From Methanospirillaceae archaeon (lineage in GTDB: Archaea > Halobacteriota > Methanomicrobia > Methanomicrobiales > Methanospirillaceae), in NCBI GenBank assembly GCA_016926505.1, contig JAFGOM010000043.1:1-34040 (forward strand): DNA of 34,040 nt, written 5' to 3'. Positions 28,401 to 34,040 of the stretch are shown here, piece after piece. Each line of letters begins with the position of its first letter. Within the stretch, counting starts at the first letter, position 1. The notes under the pieces are model-generated. The model saw only the letters and a program-made list of their open reading frames with translations. It searched no databases and was not told the DNA's origin. The position numbers and the translations under genes are program-made.

Positions 28401-28932
28401 CAGAGGAAGTCCAATGATGAATAGCGTCCTCAGTAGTAATATTTGTACCATCACGGAAGTCCCAGTTAAATACATCAGGATGGAACAATATTGACTCATT
28501 CGTAAATTCTACATCATGTCCGGTTGCCACGCCGGTGAATCCGGTACAATTCCTATCGAAATCTGCTTCAGGATAGACGTGAATATACTGCGGAGCAGAT
28601 TCTTCAGGAGCTCCATTTTCTAAGAGCAACTTAACAGTGAAATTCCCATCCTGTTCATAAGTCCTAGTAATATTTGGATTGGAACTCCTCCAGGTTAAGT
28701 TATTCCCACTGATGTTTTCATAATCAAAATATAACGTACTACTAGTTACTTCCTCATCCGGCCAGGATGTATTTAAAAATTCAAATGGTGTTACCGTAAC
28801 ATTTCCAGCAGTCCGGTCTACTGTGAAACTCGGATTCAATGCTCCTGATACCGAACAGACAAACAAGAGAAACATCGCGACTGCCACGATGATGCCGATT
28901 CCTCTTTCTTTTCTCATCATACCTCTCTTCAT
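25474..28932 (-). CDS. Giant secreted multi-PKD-domain surface protein
   Basis: Starting at 28932 this is 1152 residues. A signal segment (RGIGIIVAVAMFLLFVCSVSGA) is followed by about ten PKD-type beta-sandwich domains, recognised by W-x-F-G-D cores (for example WSWNFGD, CFWQFGD, YAWTFGD, WFWNFGD, WEWEFGD, WLWEFGD) and closing H-x-Y...G-x-Y-x-V-x-L strands. The first copies are degenerate and the last ones nearly canonical. N-x-S/T sequons are very frequent, suggesting heavy N-glycosylation. The protein ends in about 35 residues rich in glutamate, with no membrane helix. I chose 28932 because GGAGTGATTGAAGGA precedes it; an ATG at 28920 is possible, and the longer frame to 29061 has no signal-peptide character before residue 44. 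A role in the cell sheath or in cell contact is inferred. Confidence 0.85.
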   Translation of the reverse strand: MKRGMMRKERGIGIIVAVAMFLLFVCSVSGALNPSFTVDRTAGNVTVTPFEFLNTSWPDEEVTSSTLYFDYENISGNNLTWRSSNPNITRTYEQDGNFTVKLLLENGAPEESAPQYIHVYPEADFDRNCTGFTGVATGHDVEFTNESILFHPDVFNWDFRDGTNITTEDAIHHWTSSGIYDINFTVVNDADGGHLQDSIFETIYVYDKPVATFNITPPAGSGVPVGTATDDDGWGNFTQTTFTLHDHSTDEGSAPQYEWYVYPNGTPMGTTPGLGTKNQDVLLGYFDYDGEYNVTHYVNNTTLCGGLSDPVTHKIYLTPYANFTYNTSTNVAVGQHILFTNTSSIGSTSPGSLDWIFEFGDPATSSDESLIVNVTTTGTGVASLNITNTTSHLFGIRNVTFTAVDIPYFSFNNTTLLEGVMPLNVTFLADDKGTTAIDTWSWNFGDTVSGTGQNPTHEYAAAGTYTVTLTGENQTYDGAVNSTQKIYNLTAKQGLSVSFNGSPRLGVYDLNVTFNPTVTGDGPITSCFWQFGDGDTETTSGVQPVTHEYTGPLDYATYYTVNLTATSPYDVESHHEDHYIYVGIPVTANFTHNYVPAVPPVTVTFTDTSTGSGIDGRSWTFAGGDPATSTARIVNVEYQTGGIYTINLTANNSTFNDSDSVQRTLEIYNITAPTASFTMTPDRGIAPAIISFNGSSSTGTPPLTYAWTFGDQSGSNPGTVQTTHTYANPGTYYPTLTVTNAYGQDASALPISIGQTIDADFSYVIVPLSDGQWPVNFTDESTGSVDTWFWQFGDGYSSTQQHPQHIYYDTANFTVTLTASSSYYGISDQKQRSVVIEKKPYAQFTVSPDPPIGETPLTLTFTDTSANNPTAWFWNFGDGETSNIQFPIHTYTRSGPFNVTLTAINEYGTDTSPATPVYPYERLVAAFTANPMTGVKPLDVTFTDTSLGNPGRWEWEFGDQSGFTGQNPPVHTYSTQGQYVVNLTVYKDNYLTDAINTLNALGIESISIEQALEDTTSRTITVTETAPPVVTFIATTPITGAAPLTVSFQDTTDPAQFKPIEWLWEFGDGAMSTQQNPTHTYEKPGMYTVVLSVKNAAGISRAANPVYIAVTEAGGSFGVAEAELTEENSPAEEPVAEEETTTDEEPDIPAEG

Positions 28933-29043
28933 TCCTTCAATCACTCCTTGTACATCGGTTTTTATACACACCAGACAGAATGAACCCCTTGTGACCACTC
29001 CGGGTTTTTCAGGGAAGTAATCCCCCATCGGTGCATCTAAGAT

Positions 29044-29053
29044 TGATATATAG
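29044..29053 (-). promoter_or_regulatory. TATA box candidate for the multi-PKD gene
   Basis: CTATATATCA on the minus strand lies about 112 bases before the chosen ATG at 28932. A second TATA-like motif (TATAAAAA near 28958-28966) is closer and could give a very short leader, so the active one is not certain. Confidence 0.35.
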
Positions 29054-29072
29054 AAGATCATATTCCTATACT

Positions 29073-29082
29073 AATATAAATA
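29073..29082 (+). promoter_or_regulatory. TATA box candidate for the cyclophilin gene
   Basis: AATATAAATA lies in the region divergent to the multi-PKD gene. Transcription would start near 29106, giving a leader of 60-115 bases depending on which start is used. Confidence 0.4.
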
Positions 29083-29219
29083 GTATGGTATCTCGCCGTA
29101 AATCAGGGGAAGTAAAACCTGCCCTGACGATATCGGGTATATATGAAATTCAGGTCTTTCAGGAAGAGATGCATACAAAAAGAATGAATTATTACGTTGC
29201 CGCGCCAACCAGTTACCAG

Positions 29220-29690
29220 ATGACGACGAATACCGGCACGAAGGTGCAGCTTAAGACCACTCTCGGCAACATCGTGATAGAACTCGACCTTGCCAACCGG
29301 CCGATAACGGCAGGAAATTTCAAGGAACTCGTAGAGAAAGGCTTTTACAACGGGATCATCTTTCACCGGGTTATTCCAAACTTCATGATCCAGGGCGGAT
29401 GCCCGAAAGGAACCGGGACCGGCGGGCCCGGCTACACCATCAAAGACGAGTTCGCAAAGGGCAATAAGAACAACAGGGGGACCATCTCGATGGCAAACGC
29501 AGGCCCGAACACCGGGGGGAGCCAGTTCTTCATCAACCTAGTCAACAACAACTACCTCGATGACAAGCATTCTGTCTTTGGTAAGGTTGTCGAGGGGATG
29601 GAGGTTGTTGATGCCATCGGAAAGACTAAGACCGGGAGAAATGATAAACCGCAGACAGACGTGGTTATCGAGAAGGCAGTTGTTCTCTGA
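29220..29690 (+). CDS. ppiA: Peptidyl-prolyl cis-trans isomerase, cyclophilin type
   Basis: The 156-residue cytosolic cyclophilin catalyses proline isomerisation during protein folding. The signature FHRVIPNFMIQGG contains the catalytic arginine, and GTGGPGY, GTISMANAGPNTGGSQFFI and HSVFGKVVEGMEVVDAI follow as expected. The domain begins at MTTNTGTKVQL, hence the start at 29220. Upstream in-frame ATGs at 29184 and 29169 (the latter after AGGAAGAG) would add 12 or 17 residues and cannot be excluded. The gene is strikingly richer in G and C, with AAC and ACC codons, than the surrounding DNA, which may reflect high expression. It diverges from the multi-PKD gene. Confidence 0.93.
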   Translation: MTTNTGTKVQLKTTLGNIVIELDLANRPITAGNFKELVEKGFYNGIIFHRVIPNFMIQGGCPKGTGTGGPGYTIKDEFAKGNKNNRGTISMANAGPNTGGSQFFINLVNNNYLDDKHSVFGKVVEGMEVVDAIGKTKTGRNDKPQTDVVIEKAVVL

Positions 29691-29924
29691 TCCTTTGACT
29701 ATTGCATCATCACCACTCTTTTCTTTACCTGTGAATTCCCAGGAATGAAATTACCAGGACTGTCCTGATGAATTATGATTGTATTCGATGACCCCCCCCC
29801 ATGGGCTGAATACAAATTAGGAAACAGGGAAAAATGGTTTATCGTTCCTTCAGACATGATGAAAGGGTCAGAATACTTTTTAACACTCCGATCATTACCA
29901 TATACACATTCAGGTGATATCCAG

Positions 29925-30173
29925 ATGAGAGATCTCCACTATAGCGTTTTCCTAAAAAGGGAACCGGAAGGAACCTATACTGCCATCGTCCCGATTCTTC
30001 CCGGATGTATTTCATGGGGAGATACCATTGATACTGCCATCGATAATGCTCATGAAGCAATTGAATTGTATCTAGAGAGTCTTCTGGCACATGGGGAAGA
30101 GATACCAACAGAAGAGGGGATACTTGAATCTCACATAAAAATTACATCGTATGACCCGGTTGCCACCTCTTAA
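29925..30173 (+). CDS. hicB: HicB-family antitoxin
   Basis: The 82-residue protein has the HicB partial RNase H-like fold: YSVFLKREPEGTYTAIVPILPGC, then a helix with TAIDNAHEAIELYLESL, and the typical ending HGEEIPTE. No added DNA-binding domain is visible. The ATG at 29925 is preceded by AGGTGAT with normal spacing. The frame is open back to 29775 across a run of nine C, but those residues are not part of HicB. It overlaps hicA by 23 bases and so forms a HicB-HicA toxin-antitoxin operon in the order antitoxin first. Confidence 0.88.
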   Translation: MRDLHYSVFLKREPEGTYTAIVPILPGCISWGDTIDTAIDNAHEAIELYLESLLAHGEEIPTEEGILESHIKITSYDPVATS

Positions 30174-30384
30174 AACTACGCAGATCTTATCCATACTGAA
30201 AGATGCCGGGTATGTATGTGATCGAAAAAAAGGAAGTCATCAGATCTCCTATCATCCTGATACAGGAAGAAGAGTTGTAGTCCCCATACACCCGGGCAGA
30301 GAAATACCATCCGGGACTCTTCACGAAATATTGAGACAGGCAGGGATTACCCGGGAAGATGTTATGAAATTCTTATCCAGTTGA
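30151..30384 (+). CDS. hicA: HicA-family mRNA interferase toxin
   Basis: The 77-residue toxin has a double-stranded-RNA-binding-like fold. The signature KKGSHQISYHPDTGRR holds the catalytic histidine, and VVVPIHPGREIPSGTLHEILRQAGI is the classical C-terminal half. HicA cleaves mRNA when not bound by HicB. All expected features are intact, so the module is probably active. A hairpin and T-run follow at 30401-30424. Confidence 0.9.
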   Translation: MTRLPPLKTTQILSILKDAGYVCDRKKGSHQISYHPDTGRRVVVPIHPGREIPSGTLHEILRQAGITREDVMKFLSS

Positions 30385-30400
30385 CAACTCAATAAAAATA

Positions 30401-30424
30401 AAAACCATCAATTCCGGTTTTTTT
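30401..30424 (+). terminator. Hairpin and T-run after hicA
   Basis: AAAACC (30401-30406) pairs with GGTTTT (30416-30421), and the T-run continues to 30424. It starts 17 bases after the hicA stop codon. Confidence 0.5.
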
Positions 30425-30518
30425 CTAGATGAAGGTACCGTATCTAATGCATATCTCCTGTTCATAAGGTTAGTTTAAAATCACGGTATCTCACAGCTTT
30501 TTTTAAAATCTGCCCTCT

Positions 30519-31058
30519 TCAACGTCCCGAGTATGAACCGGTAAAGACCGATGCAAACCGGTAGAATGCAACATCCTTTCTCTCTACCGGCTCAGTCATA
30601 AAACTCCAGGTCCCCTTTGGCTCAAGATAATCAAGGGTTGCATATGCATTGGTAACCTGGTTTCCTGCAGAGTCAAAGAGCGTGAACGTGAGAACTATGA
30701 GATCAATCCGCTCGCCATCAAGATTGCGTATTTTTCCGGTCACGATGACCGCACCGTCATCATCTTTGACAAGAGCAGAGGTTATCACCGATAAATTATG
30801 ATGCTCGTCAGGATAGGTCTCAACGTACCCGTACGGCCGTTTGACAAGACACTTCGTACCTGCCGGTATCTCCCGTACGAGAACCTCACCTGATGACGGA
30901 ACGTTCTCAAAGACCGAGAAGAGCGTTACACCACTATCAGGGTTTGCCGGTACAAGGGTATACCCGTCTGAAACGACAGGAACGACCAGAAACACAAGAG
31001 CAGGAATAACAAGGACGATGAGTGCGATTCCCAGTACCCGGAGGCGTCTTTGTATCAT
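30519..31058 (-). CDS. Membrane-anchored FxLYD-domain protein
   Basis: The 179-residue protein starts with a short positive segment and one hydrophobic helix (about 8-30), which is a signal anchor or uncleaved signal. The extracellular part includes a beta-sandwich of the FxLYD type, visible as VIVTGKIRNLDGE, IVLTFTLFDSAGNQV and KGTWSFMTEP (about 105-160). The function is unknown; FxLYD domains occur in exported proteins of archaea and firmicutes. It is flanked by hicA and by the RHH antitoxin gene and has no obvious operon partner. Confidence 0.7.
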   Translation of the reverse strand: MIQRRLRVLGIALIVLVIPALVFLVVPVVSDGYTLVPANPDSGVTLFSVFENVPSSGEVLVREIPAGTKCLVKRPYGYVETYPDEHHNLSVITSALVKDDDGAVIVTGKIRNLDGERIDLIVLTFTLFDSAGNQVTNAYATLDYLEPKGTWSFMTEPVERKDVAFYRFASVFTGSYSGR

Positions 31059-31285
31059 AACATCAGGTATTGCCCTTCTCGCTCATAATCGTTTCCGATG
31101 GCAATGCTGAAATTTGCCAAAAAAGAGAGAGTAATACTGGTATCAGAAAGGACAATGATCGTGTGAGACCCCGATTTCCATTTTCACATCTTCATTACGA
31201 TAAAGATCGAAAAATTGTGAGAACTGATAATAGAATGAACGCATATGAATCACTTTAATTCTCATGATACCATGGTAAACAAAAA

Positions 31286-31510
31286 ATGACGACAAACATC
31301 ACCGTACGAGTTCCTGATACCCTTGCTCATCAGATTGATGATGGAGCAAACACCCTGTATTGCTCAAGAGGATATCTCAAGAGAATGGCCATGGAGATGT
31401 ATATCTCGAAATATGCTGATTATTTCATTGCACGTGACCGCAGGCAGGATAAGGATGATGATATCATAACCTCGCAGGAATACAGGATTGCTCTTGATAT
31501 ATCAGATTAA
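31286..31510 (+). CDS. Ribbon-helix-helix antitoxin-like protein
   Basis: The 74-residue protein begins with ITVRVPDTLAHQIDDGANTL, followed by SRGYLKRMAMEMYI, which fits a CopG/RelB-type ribbon-helix-helix DNA-binding domain. The acidic, polar C-terminus (about 48-74) would wrap a toxin. Directly after its stop lies the remains of a RelE-like toxin (31511-31745), so this is the surviving antitoxin of a broken pair. Confidence 0.7.
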   Translation: MTTNITVRVPDTLAHQIDDGANTLYCSRGYLKRMAMEMYISKYADYFIARDRRQDKDDDIITSQEYRIALDISD

Positions 31511-31745
31511 CACAAACGTTCTGTTCTTAGAGATCTGAAAAATAGTGATACGGTTTTCCAGAGAACATATAATTTAGGAGTTAGAATCCAGACTTAGCAG
31601 CAATCCGGAATCAGGAGAGCCACTCACAGGTCAGTTCAAAGGACTGTATAAACTTCGTGTTGGTGATTGGAGGGTGATTTATTCACGGTATCAGGAGAGT
31701 GTCCTGATTTTGCGGATTGGGCACAGGCATTCAGTCTATTCATAA
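31511..31745 (+). pseudogene. Decayed RelE/ParE-family toxin
   Basis: The frame starting at 31511 encodes HKRSVLRDLKN and FQRTYNL, an N-terminal RelE-like helix, then reaches a stop at 31595. In another frame from 31602 the C-terminal half is clear: NPESGEPLTGQFKGLYKLR, VGDWRVIYS and RIGHRHSVYS, ending at the TAA at 31743-31745. These are classic RelE elements. At least one frameshift (a base missing near 31601), probably two, and no start codon mean the toxin is dead. It follows the intact antitoxin directly. Confidence 0.8.
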
Positions 31746-31785
31746 TCTACTGAAAAACGGTATACCCGGATTTACCTGTGCAAAC

Positions 31786-32054
31786 ATGAGTACCCTCTAT
31801 CTGGTCTCGTCAGAGTACGAGGTGTGTGACAGGGTATATCGGCATTGCATTTCTGAAACGGGATTCCCGGAATTCGGATTATTATCCGGCACCCGGCAGC
31901 AACGAGTGTCGGATTAGCCGTCAGAATCGAGCGGGATTTAGATATTAGCAGAGTTTTTCACCCGATTAAGTGTAAGGATCCGGAATATGTGGTTAAAAAA
32001 ATGCTGGCTCCATTTAGCCTCAACCAACCTTCTGACATGATACAGGATATTTAG
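31786..32054 (+). pseudogene. Decayed unknown gene split by a frameshift
   Basis: An ATG at 31786 opens MSTLYLVSSEYEVCDRVYRH. Around 31860 a shift to another frame gives RHPAATSVGLAVRIERDLD and SRVFHPIKCKDPEYVVKKML, and the joined frame ends at the TAG at 32052-32054. Both halves have coding-like composition and join naturally near GFPGI, giving a product of about 90 residues. I recognise no family. It lies between the dead RelE toxin and the IS66 fragment, a zone of gene decay. Confidence 0.4.
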
Positions 32055-32313
32055 TTGTTGTGAACATGAAGGAATTGAAGCGCTTGGAGTATTGTCTCAT
32101 TATTTGGGAATAGCGATTCATGATTTCTATGATTCATATCACAAATATCCCTGTAGTCATGCATATTGCAATGCTCATATATTAAGGGAACTGAAACGAG
32201 TGGAGGAAGAAACAAAAATGGCCTGTCAGGATGAGGAATCTTTACTCAAGGCTAAGAAAATTTCAGAAATTTTTGATGATGAGGACGAATTTAAGGTGGT
32301 GATGACTGAATAG
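32047..32313 (+). mobile_element. IS66-family transposase fragment
   Basis: The frame encodes EGIEALGVLSHYLGIAIHDF, then DSYHKY, and HAYCNAHILRELKR. This order matches the centre of IS66-family transposases (the segment around an aspartate of the DDE site and the conserved CNAHxLREL motif). The rest of a roughly 500-residue transposase and both element ends are missing. After LREL the frame continues about 35 residues and stops at 32313. It is a relic without activity. Confidence 0.8.
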
Positions 32314-32384
32314 TAACTAGGAAAGAGTATGTGCATGAGTAATTGGATCCCGCAGGGGTATTTCAGGCTCTCCATTTACTGGAT

Positions 32385-32630
32385 CTATTTATATACCGAA
32401 TCTATATGTTCAAAAGTATGAAGGATCAGATGATCATCAGTGTATTCATATAATATCCTAAATGGAGGGATCCTCACGCTCCTCATCCCTGCAAGTTCAT
32501 ACTGTAAAGGTTTACCAACGTCTGGATTTTCAATGATCTTCTCAACTATTTTTTTTATTTTTACCTGTAATCCTTTATCCCGAATTTTTTTAAGAGACTT
32601 CTTAAATTCATCGGTGTATTCTATCTGCAT
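32385..32630 (-). CDS. relE: RelE-family toxin
   Basis: The 81-residue protein shows the RelE/ParE fold: an N-terminal strand and helices (MQIEYTDEFKKSLKKIRDK), NPDVGKPLQYELAGMRSVR, FRILYEYTDDHLILHTFEH. It probably inhibits translation by mRNA cleavage at the ribosome, although ParE-like gyrase inhibition cannot be excluded from sequence. The ATG at 32630 follows the antitoxin stop with one base between, so translation is coupled. The frame extends to 32696, but that part lies inside the antitoxin gene. Confidence 0.85.
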   Translation of the reverse strand: MQIEYTDEFKKSLKKIRDKGLQVKIKKIVEKIIENPDVGKPLQYELAGMRSVRIPPFRILYEYTDDHLILHTFEHIDSVYK

Positions 32631-32631
32631 G

Positions 32632-32847
32632 CTATTCCCAGATACTATCGAGATCATCTGGACTGGAAATGGAGTGAATTCTTCCGGCGAGAACATCTTC
32701 TCTTGAACGCTGAATCTGCTCCATTAAATCGGGTGTATTGAGAATCTCAATAGTCTCAATAACCTCTTCAAATTCTGATTGTAACCGTTTCAGTCTTGAA
32801 AATGCTTCTGAACTGATAATTATGGATCCTGGTGAAGATACGTCCAT
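32632..32847 (-). CDS. Antitoxin partner of the RelE-like toxin
   Basis: The 71-residue protein is mostly helical with a long central helix (SEAFSRLKRLQSEFEEVIET) and an acidic C-terminus ending SSPDDLDSIWE. This resembles short archaeal RelB-like antitoxins that precede RelE. A strong ribosome binding site (AAGGAAGGG) precedes the ATG, and a TATA-like CTATAAATT lies about 40 bases upstream on the minus strand. The pair appears intact. Confidence 0.75.
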   Translation of the reverse strand: MDVSSPGSIIISSEAFSRLKRLQSEFEEVIETIEILNTPDLMEQIQRSREDVLAGRIHSISSPDDLDSIWE

Positions 32848-33126
32848 ATCCCTTCCTTGGTACTGAATTGATCTATAGGGAATTTATAGGTAATGATGAA
32901 CCAGCCCAGAGTTTGCACCGGGACGATCAGAGTCAATCTTCTCCCGGTATACATCTCGAAAAAAGGGGTCGAAGAGGCAGAATTCTTCTGGATCCGGTAC
33001 ACATCATTAAATGATAATCATTCTTGGTTAATTCAGATAGGTTGGAAAGTAACTATAGAGTCGTATGGGCTCTCAGATACCTTCCGCCTTCGGCATTGTT
33101 TGTATCTCTTTCACTCAATCGGTTAT
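32848..33126. other. Gap with no recognisable gene
   Basis: Short open frames on both strands (32820-33002 minus, 32893-33132 plus) show no family features. A 13-base near-palindrome, AATGATAATCATT, lies at 33009-33021; it could be an operator for the antitoxin gene downstream on the minus strand, but the distance of about 160 bases makes this weak. Confidence 0.3.
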
Positions 33127-33364
33127 TCATAGATATGTACAGGCAGCCTGGTACTCCCTGATATCCACCTTAAAGCCAGCCCTGACATCATATTCAGTAA
33201 TAAAAAACCGGGATTGGGTAATCTCTTCATTCGGGTATTCTTCACCACAGGTGATGCAAACCAGTCCTGGGACCTGTCTAATTACCACCATTGTAGATCC
33301 TCGCTTACATGACAGTAATGGTACCCGGTTCGCAGGCCCTATTCTTACAAATTGAACATTTCAT
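33127..33364 (-). pseudogene. Decayed YgiT-type zinc-finger antitoxin
   Basis: On the minus strand an ATG at 33364 opens MKCSICKNRACEPGTITVM and then stops at 33305. In another frame just before that point reading continues KRGSTMVVIRQVPGLVC, ITCGEEYPNEEIT and RAGFKVDIREYQAA, ending at 33127. Joined, this is a full YgiT/MqsA-like antitoxin with two C-x2-C zinc knuckles. One frameshift near 33306-33312 inactivates it. The start overlaps the stop of the upstream DUF4258 remnant as ATGA, the usual arrangement of this toxin-antitoxin pair. Confidence 0.8.
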
Positions 33365-33570
33365 ACTATCCTCTGGTATTTATTATCCCAGACTTCAGCG
33401 AATGGTTCATATACGGTAATTACCGGATTTGTCTTTTCTTGCATGCGAATCCCTATTACTACATGATAGTGGTCTCCCCTCACATACACCCAATATCAGG
33501 AAGGAAGGAACAGAGTATCATTAAGGTATGATTCGATGATCTCATAGTGATAGGAAAAGACCACTTTACA
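33361..33570 (-). pseudogene. Decayed DUF4258-family toxin
   Basis: On the minus strand the frame from about 33570 reads KVVFSYHYEIIESYLNDTLF, a stop interrupts near 33490, and HYHVVIGI, TNPVITVYEPFAEVWDNKY continue to the TGA at 33361-33363. Between them another frame supplies the expected LILGVCEGR. Two compensating shifts therefore destroyed the gene. The V-x-V/I-x-I...I-x-V-Y-E-P ending and the following YgiT-type antitoxin identify a DUF4258 toxin. The N-terminal 20 or so residues cannot be traced. Confidence 0.7.
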
Positions 33571-33698
33571 CAGAAGAACACATCCCAGCTTCCTTAGCCC
33601 ATAAGACATTGACCAATTCAAAAAAAGATCTGCGAACCCACTTCACACGGTTCTCTCAATATCGGTGCAATCCCATACCACACCTCTCCACTGTCAAG

Positions 33699-33977
33699 CA
33701 CGCTCTTTTATTAAAAAGAATCCCCATGAAAAATTGTGTTATCAGTGATTTTTCTCTTCACTCAATTAAAGTAATACTGGCAAGATTGGGGAGAAAAGAA
33801 TTATTCAAAGCATTTGTTGATGATCTTATTATCAGATGTGGTCTCCATATCCTTCATGTCAGATATGAAGCGATCTATTCTGTCATCGAAAAAATGGATG
33901 AGAATCATCTCGATTTTGATGATGCATATCAGTATACCCTGGCTGAGAAATATAATGTATATTCCGACCTGATCTGA
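33699..33977 (+). pseudogene. PIN-domain ribonuclease fragment
   Basis: The reading KRIPMKNCVISDFSLHSIKV, LGRKELFKAFVDDLI and LDFDDAYQYTLAEKYN matches the middle of VapC-like PIN proteins whose conserved core is ISDFSLHSI and LDFDDAYQY. The first part with the catalytic D-T-N is missing; upstream residues to 33609 are unrelated. The last part (usually a strand followed by FDxDF) is also missing: the frame diverges after AEKYNV and stops eight bases before the IS21-like repeats. The gene is therefore truncated at both ends. Confidence 0.75.
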
Positions 33978-34040
33978 GCAGTGAGTCCGTTCAAATTGAA
34001 CACTCGTTCCGCTCAAGTTGAACAGTGTGTCCGGTGAAAA
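33976..34040. mobile_element. Terminus of an IS21-like insertion sequence with 22-base tandem repeats (cut by the window end)
   Basis: Two 22-base units begin TCCG at 33986 and 34008 and share TCCG-T/C-TCAA-A/G-TTGAACA; a third begins at 34030. The complementary strand gives the GTTCAA-C/T-TTGA pattern that repeats at the ends of IS21-family elements. TGAGCAGTGAG at 33976 may be the outermost tip beginning with TG. The element would continue beyond 34040, where istA and istB would be expected, so its completeness is unknown. Confidence 0.6.

Overview
The window looks like a chromosomal segment of a methanogenic archaeon of the Methanomicrobiales, most likely Methanospirillum or a close relative. 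The reasons are an archaeal family-B DNA polymerase, a CbiA/CfbB-type a,c-diamide synthase next to central metabolic genes, TATA-like promoters with many starts that lack a clear ribosome binding site, and a cluster of very large secreted DUF3821, PEGA and PKD proteins. The assignment is an inference from gene content. No rRNA, tRNA or CRISPR array was seen.

Region 1 (about 0.7-7.1 kb) is core metabolism. pyrK and pyrD lie on the minus strand and overlap by 8 bases. They diverge from a plus-strand operon, mdh - polB - cfbB, in which mdh and polB overlap as ATGA and cfbB starts 5 bases after polB.

Region 2 (7.4-18.2 kb) holds a CBS/DRTGG-regulated family II pyrophosphatase (minus strand), then uvrA, uvrC and uvrB (plus strand). 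The uvr cluster is split: between uvrC and uvrB sits a visibly AT-richer islet of about 2.7 kb. It carries an Mrr-type restriction endonuclease, a complete MntA-HepT toxin-antitoxin pair and a frameshifted 52-codon gene on the opposite strand.

Region 3 (18.3-29.0 kb) is three consecutive giant secreted proteins on the minus strand. The first in coordinate order is a DUF3821 protein with an A-B-B-A internal repeat order. The second combines three PEGA-like domains, seven InlB-like beta repeats and three PKD domains. The third has about ten PKD domains and an acidic tail. None has a visible C-terminal membrane anchor.

Region 4 (29.2-34.0 kb) starts with a cyclophilin, a HicB-HicA pair and an FxLYD membrane-anchored protein. 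It then becomes a graveyard of small toxin-antitoxin and mobile elements: an intact ribbon-helix-helix antitoxin followed by a frameshifted RelE toxin, a decayed unknown gene, an IS66 transposase fragment, an intact RelE-antitoxin pair, a decayed DUF4258/YgiT-type pair on the minus strand, and a PIN-domain fragment. The PIN fragment ends where 22-base tandem repeats resembling an IS21-family terminus begin, at the window edge. Most of these decayed pieces are visible only when the frames are read together.
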